A DNA stretch of 64,000 nucleotides from the NCBI GenBank assembly GCA_029721515.1, contig CM056550.1, positions 21,217,619 through 21,281,618 of the forward strand. Direction: 5' to 3'. Position numbers and translations under genes: made by a program. This stretch comes from Synanceia verrucosa. Lineage: Eukaryota > Chordata > Actinopteri > Perciformes > Synanceiidae. Positions 61,423 to 64,000 of the stretch are shown here, one piece after another (the first letter of the stretch is position 1; the number at the start of each line of letters is the position of its first letter). The notes below the pieces were generated by a model, which was not told the origin of the DNA, did no database searches, and saw only the letters and a program-made list of their open reading frames with translations.

Positions 61423-64000
61423 CCCCTTGACCTTCTGACCTTTCCGCCCACTGATGACCCACCCATCTCCGCCTGCTGGCGTGCTCATTGGCCCACGGCC
61501 CCCGTCACTCCCCCAGCTCAGCCAACCAGACCGGCACTTTGGGAACAACCCGACTGCTTCTGTCTAACCGGCCAACCAGACGACAGCGAACACGGGAATA
61601 AACCTCAGGACCCCGCCCATCACCAAGTCCTAACCTAAACTTTACCGAACGTGCCTTCCTTCCAAAAAAAAAAAACAACAACTCCAAAGCCAGTCAGAGA
61701 ATGTTTTCATCCGAAATCCCAACCTGTCACAGCTGCAGTAGACTTTACTGGGGACGGGCCCCAAACTGGTGAAGGGCTCCTAAACCCTGGCTTGTGCCAA
61801 ACTGTCTCTCTGAGCTGCCCTGCCCCCAGCCCATGTGCTGCAATAATAATAACGACTCTATTAATAATAATACTGATAATAATGGTACTTATCCAGCAAA
61901 GAAACCCCCGTCAACACTAAAACTCAAAGAGATATTTTAAAGCATCTTTCCTCGTTGGGCACCTCTTACTTTGCTTTTCCACACATCCTTTCATCATAAT
62001 TAGTGTTAATATATTAATGTATTAATTATTTGCCTTGAGAGTTGCAGGAATGAGACCAAAAAAATGTCTCAAAGTCGGCAGGGTTGTTTAATTTGAGGCC
62101 AAAAATGAAGTCTGTGTTTAACCCAAGGCTTGAGAGATTTTAACGTATTGTTCTACAACGTAAATTACGTCCGTAAATATCCCACTCGTGAGCGTCGTTC
62201 TTTTATAGCCTAACGTTAGTCATAAGACTTCATTTATAAACGTTTGTTTGCCACAAAGCTTATTTTATGCAATAATAAAAAAAATCCAATGTACTTTTTG
62301 CAATGCTAACTTCCTGGTTAGCCTGTAAAAATGTATCACACCTGCAGCACTCTATGACGTGTTTAAAATGTCACTTTTTCTTTGAAAGATCATATTACTT
62401 TATGACTCATTTCCTCCAAAAATGAGACATTTCCATCCATTGTAGAAACCTGTGGCTCAGTGATTAAAATGTCAGCGCAGAGCGTTTTTTTTTTTTCCTC
62501 TCACTGTAAAGCAACAGGTGCTCAGTGAGAGAAAAGAACAAGCTGGAGTCGAAAATGCCAAAGTATCTCTTGAGTTTTTCTTAACGTATCCCAACACTGA
62601 GTCAACATATGCAGTATAAATGCCAAGTGTGTACAGTGCAGATTCACACAGAGGGGAGGTTGCACTTCTTTTGTCTAAATGGAGAGGATTTGCACAACGA
62701 TGCCTTTGCCTTTTTCACACTACAGTATTGTACGAGCTTGAACAACAGTGCCTTTATTTATTCGAGAGCGATGGAACAATGTTACACCTAAATCTTCTCC
62801 TACATCGTGGGTTTGTGCCCAGCAAAAAATTGTGTGCTTTGGGTTTATGCAGATTAATTATCATCATCTACATGTTATGGCTTTACATCCATAACTCTTC
62901 CCAATTCAGATTTCATTGCCAAAAACTAAAGTGGCTCATTTGGAAGTGTAATGCAGTATTGAAGCAGCAGCTACCGTGTCTGAAATGTTTATGTGCGAGG
63001 TTCGGATACCTCGGGATGAACAGTGTTACATTTTATCTTTGTTTTGTTTTGTTTTGTTGGGAGATGAAGTCATCCATATCTATATTTCTGCATGTGTATC
63101 CACTTTTTTCTTGTGGTACAGTCATATACAGTTAATATACACACAACCAACTGATGCCTTGACACAGCAAAAAAAAAAAGAGAAAACCATGGAGCGTAAC
63201 ATCTGTAACAAGTTTATAATGTATTTTTATATTCTATTTTGTACGTGAAAATAACATTAAATGACCTTTTCAGATAAGAGCATTATGCCTTATTACAGAG
63301 AGTAATTTGATGAATATAAGGACGCTTTATGTGTCATTAGTAATCAATGTCCTGATATACTGGAGTCCCTGATGTCCTCTGTATTAACTGGAGCCTTTGA
63401 GATCAACATTGCTTGCCCTCTGTGCCTTTTTGTAAACTATGAGTGTGACAATTAACAGTGTAGTTACGACATTAATCTACTCTTCGGTGTCAAGTGTAGG
63501 TTACTAACTGTTACCACTTCTCCTGTGATTATTAACCACTTTAATGGTATCTGTCTCTGCTTTGGATTCCTTTAAAACCAAAAAAAAATGTGTGTCTGAC
63601 AAAACAAAAAAAATTAAAGCAAAGATACATGTATGAACTTATAACTTGAGCAAGAATAACTATTAAACTCATAGTTGTAAAACTAACAAAACTTTGTTGC
63701 TTTTTCTCTGTAGCACTTAATTATGCAAATCAGCTTCCTTTCTGCATACTAATCACCAAACGCCCTCAGATACCAAAGGGAGGTGGGTGGGAGAGGGGGG
63801 GGAGGCCACAACATGTTTTTCCACCACTTCTCCTTTTCCTGTGCTCCTTTTCCTCCCATCTACTCTGTTATTTAAGTGGACGTTACACACATCGATGTGT
63901 GTAATAAGAGCGAACAAAACACACCCAGCTCACCATGGTTTCTCAGAGGCATGCACATGTATAACAGAAAAAAAAAAGACGAGGGGGTGGGGTTGGTGGG
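61423..64000 (+). other. qki: qki 3'UTR (to window edge)
   Basis: About 2.6 kb without a credible gene; long 3'UTRs are characteristic of QKI. It holds A-rich runs and an ATTAAA near 63613, ACTAAC/TAAC motifs near 63503-63536, and G-run clusters at 63778-63802 and 63981-64000. An earlier AATAAA at 60636-60641 could end the shorter forms. The true 3' end may lie beyond the window. Confidence 0.55.

Noticed and set aside
1..64000. CRISPR arrays, operons, ribosome binding sites, tRNA or rRNA genes
   Set aside because: This is vertebrate DNA. The only regular repeats are microsatellites, and no tRNA box pair or rRNA stretch was recognised.

Overview
The window is vertebrate, almost certainly from a teleost fish and probably a spiny-rayed (percomorph) one. 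Genes are split by GT-AG introns. Long TG/AC/TC microsatellites are frequent. Introns and intergenic DNA carry short dispersed repeats that I recognise as typical of percomorph genomes: GGGCTGCAACTAAC elements, TTAGCTTAGCTTAGC elements, piggyBac-like MITEs and LINE/SINE tails. There is nothing prokaryotic, no CRISPR array and no viral gene. I could not determine the species.

Seven protein-coding genes can be read exon by exon. From left to right: rgs9 (minus strand; its 3' half lies beyond the left edge and its first coding exon was not found), gna13 (plus, 5 exons, 377 aa), mtnap1/C17orf80 (plus, 5 exons, 488 aa, ending in a domain like ATP synthase subunit f), bicral (minus, 11 coding exons, 793 aa), tbcc (plus, single exon, 342 aa), prph2 (plus, 3 exons, 344 aa) and qki (plus; 6 common coding exons and at least two alternative 3' ends, giving QKI-5-like and QKI-6-like tails). 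The models are supported by compatible splice phases and by protein similarity recalled from the human families.

The genes do not form a pathway. rgs9 (GTPase accelerator of phototransduction) and prph2 (outer-segment disc-rim tetraspanin) are photoreceptor genes. gna13 is a RhoGEF-coupled G protein, mtnap1 a mitochondrial nucleoid protein, bicral a BAF-complex subunit, tbcc a tubulin-folding cofactor and qki an RNA-binding splicing regulator. The order joins a block that lies on human 17q (RGS9, GNA13, C17orf80) to one on 6p21 (BICRAL, TBCC, PRPH2) and to QKI from 6q.

The most notable observations are the subunit-f-like C terminus of mtnap1, a perfect 25-bp stem hairpin between rgs9 and gna13, two related piggyBac-like MITE copies, a foldback element in a qki intron, the arrangement of alternative qki terminal exons with nearby ACTAAY motifs, and a possible overlapping uORF in the bicral leader. 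I did not find a new gene system; most of the remaining sequence is intron, UTR and degraded transposon.
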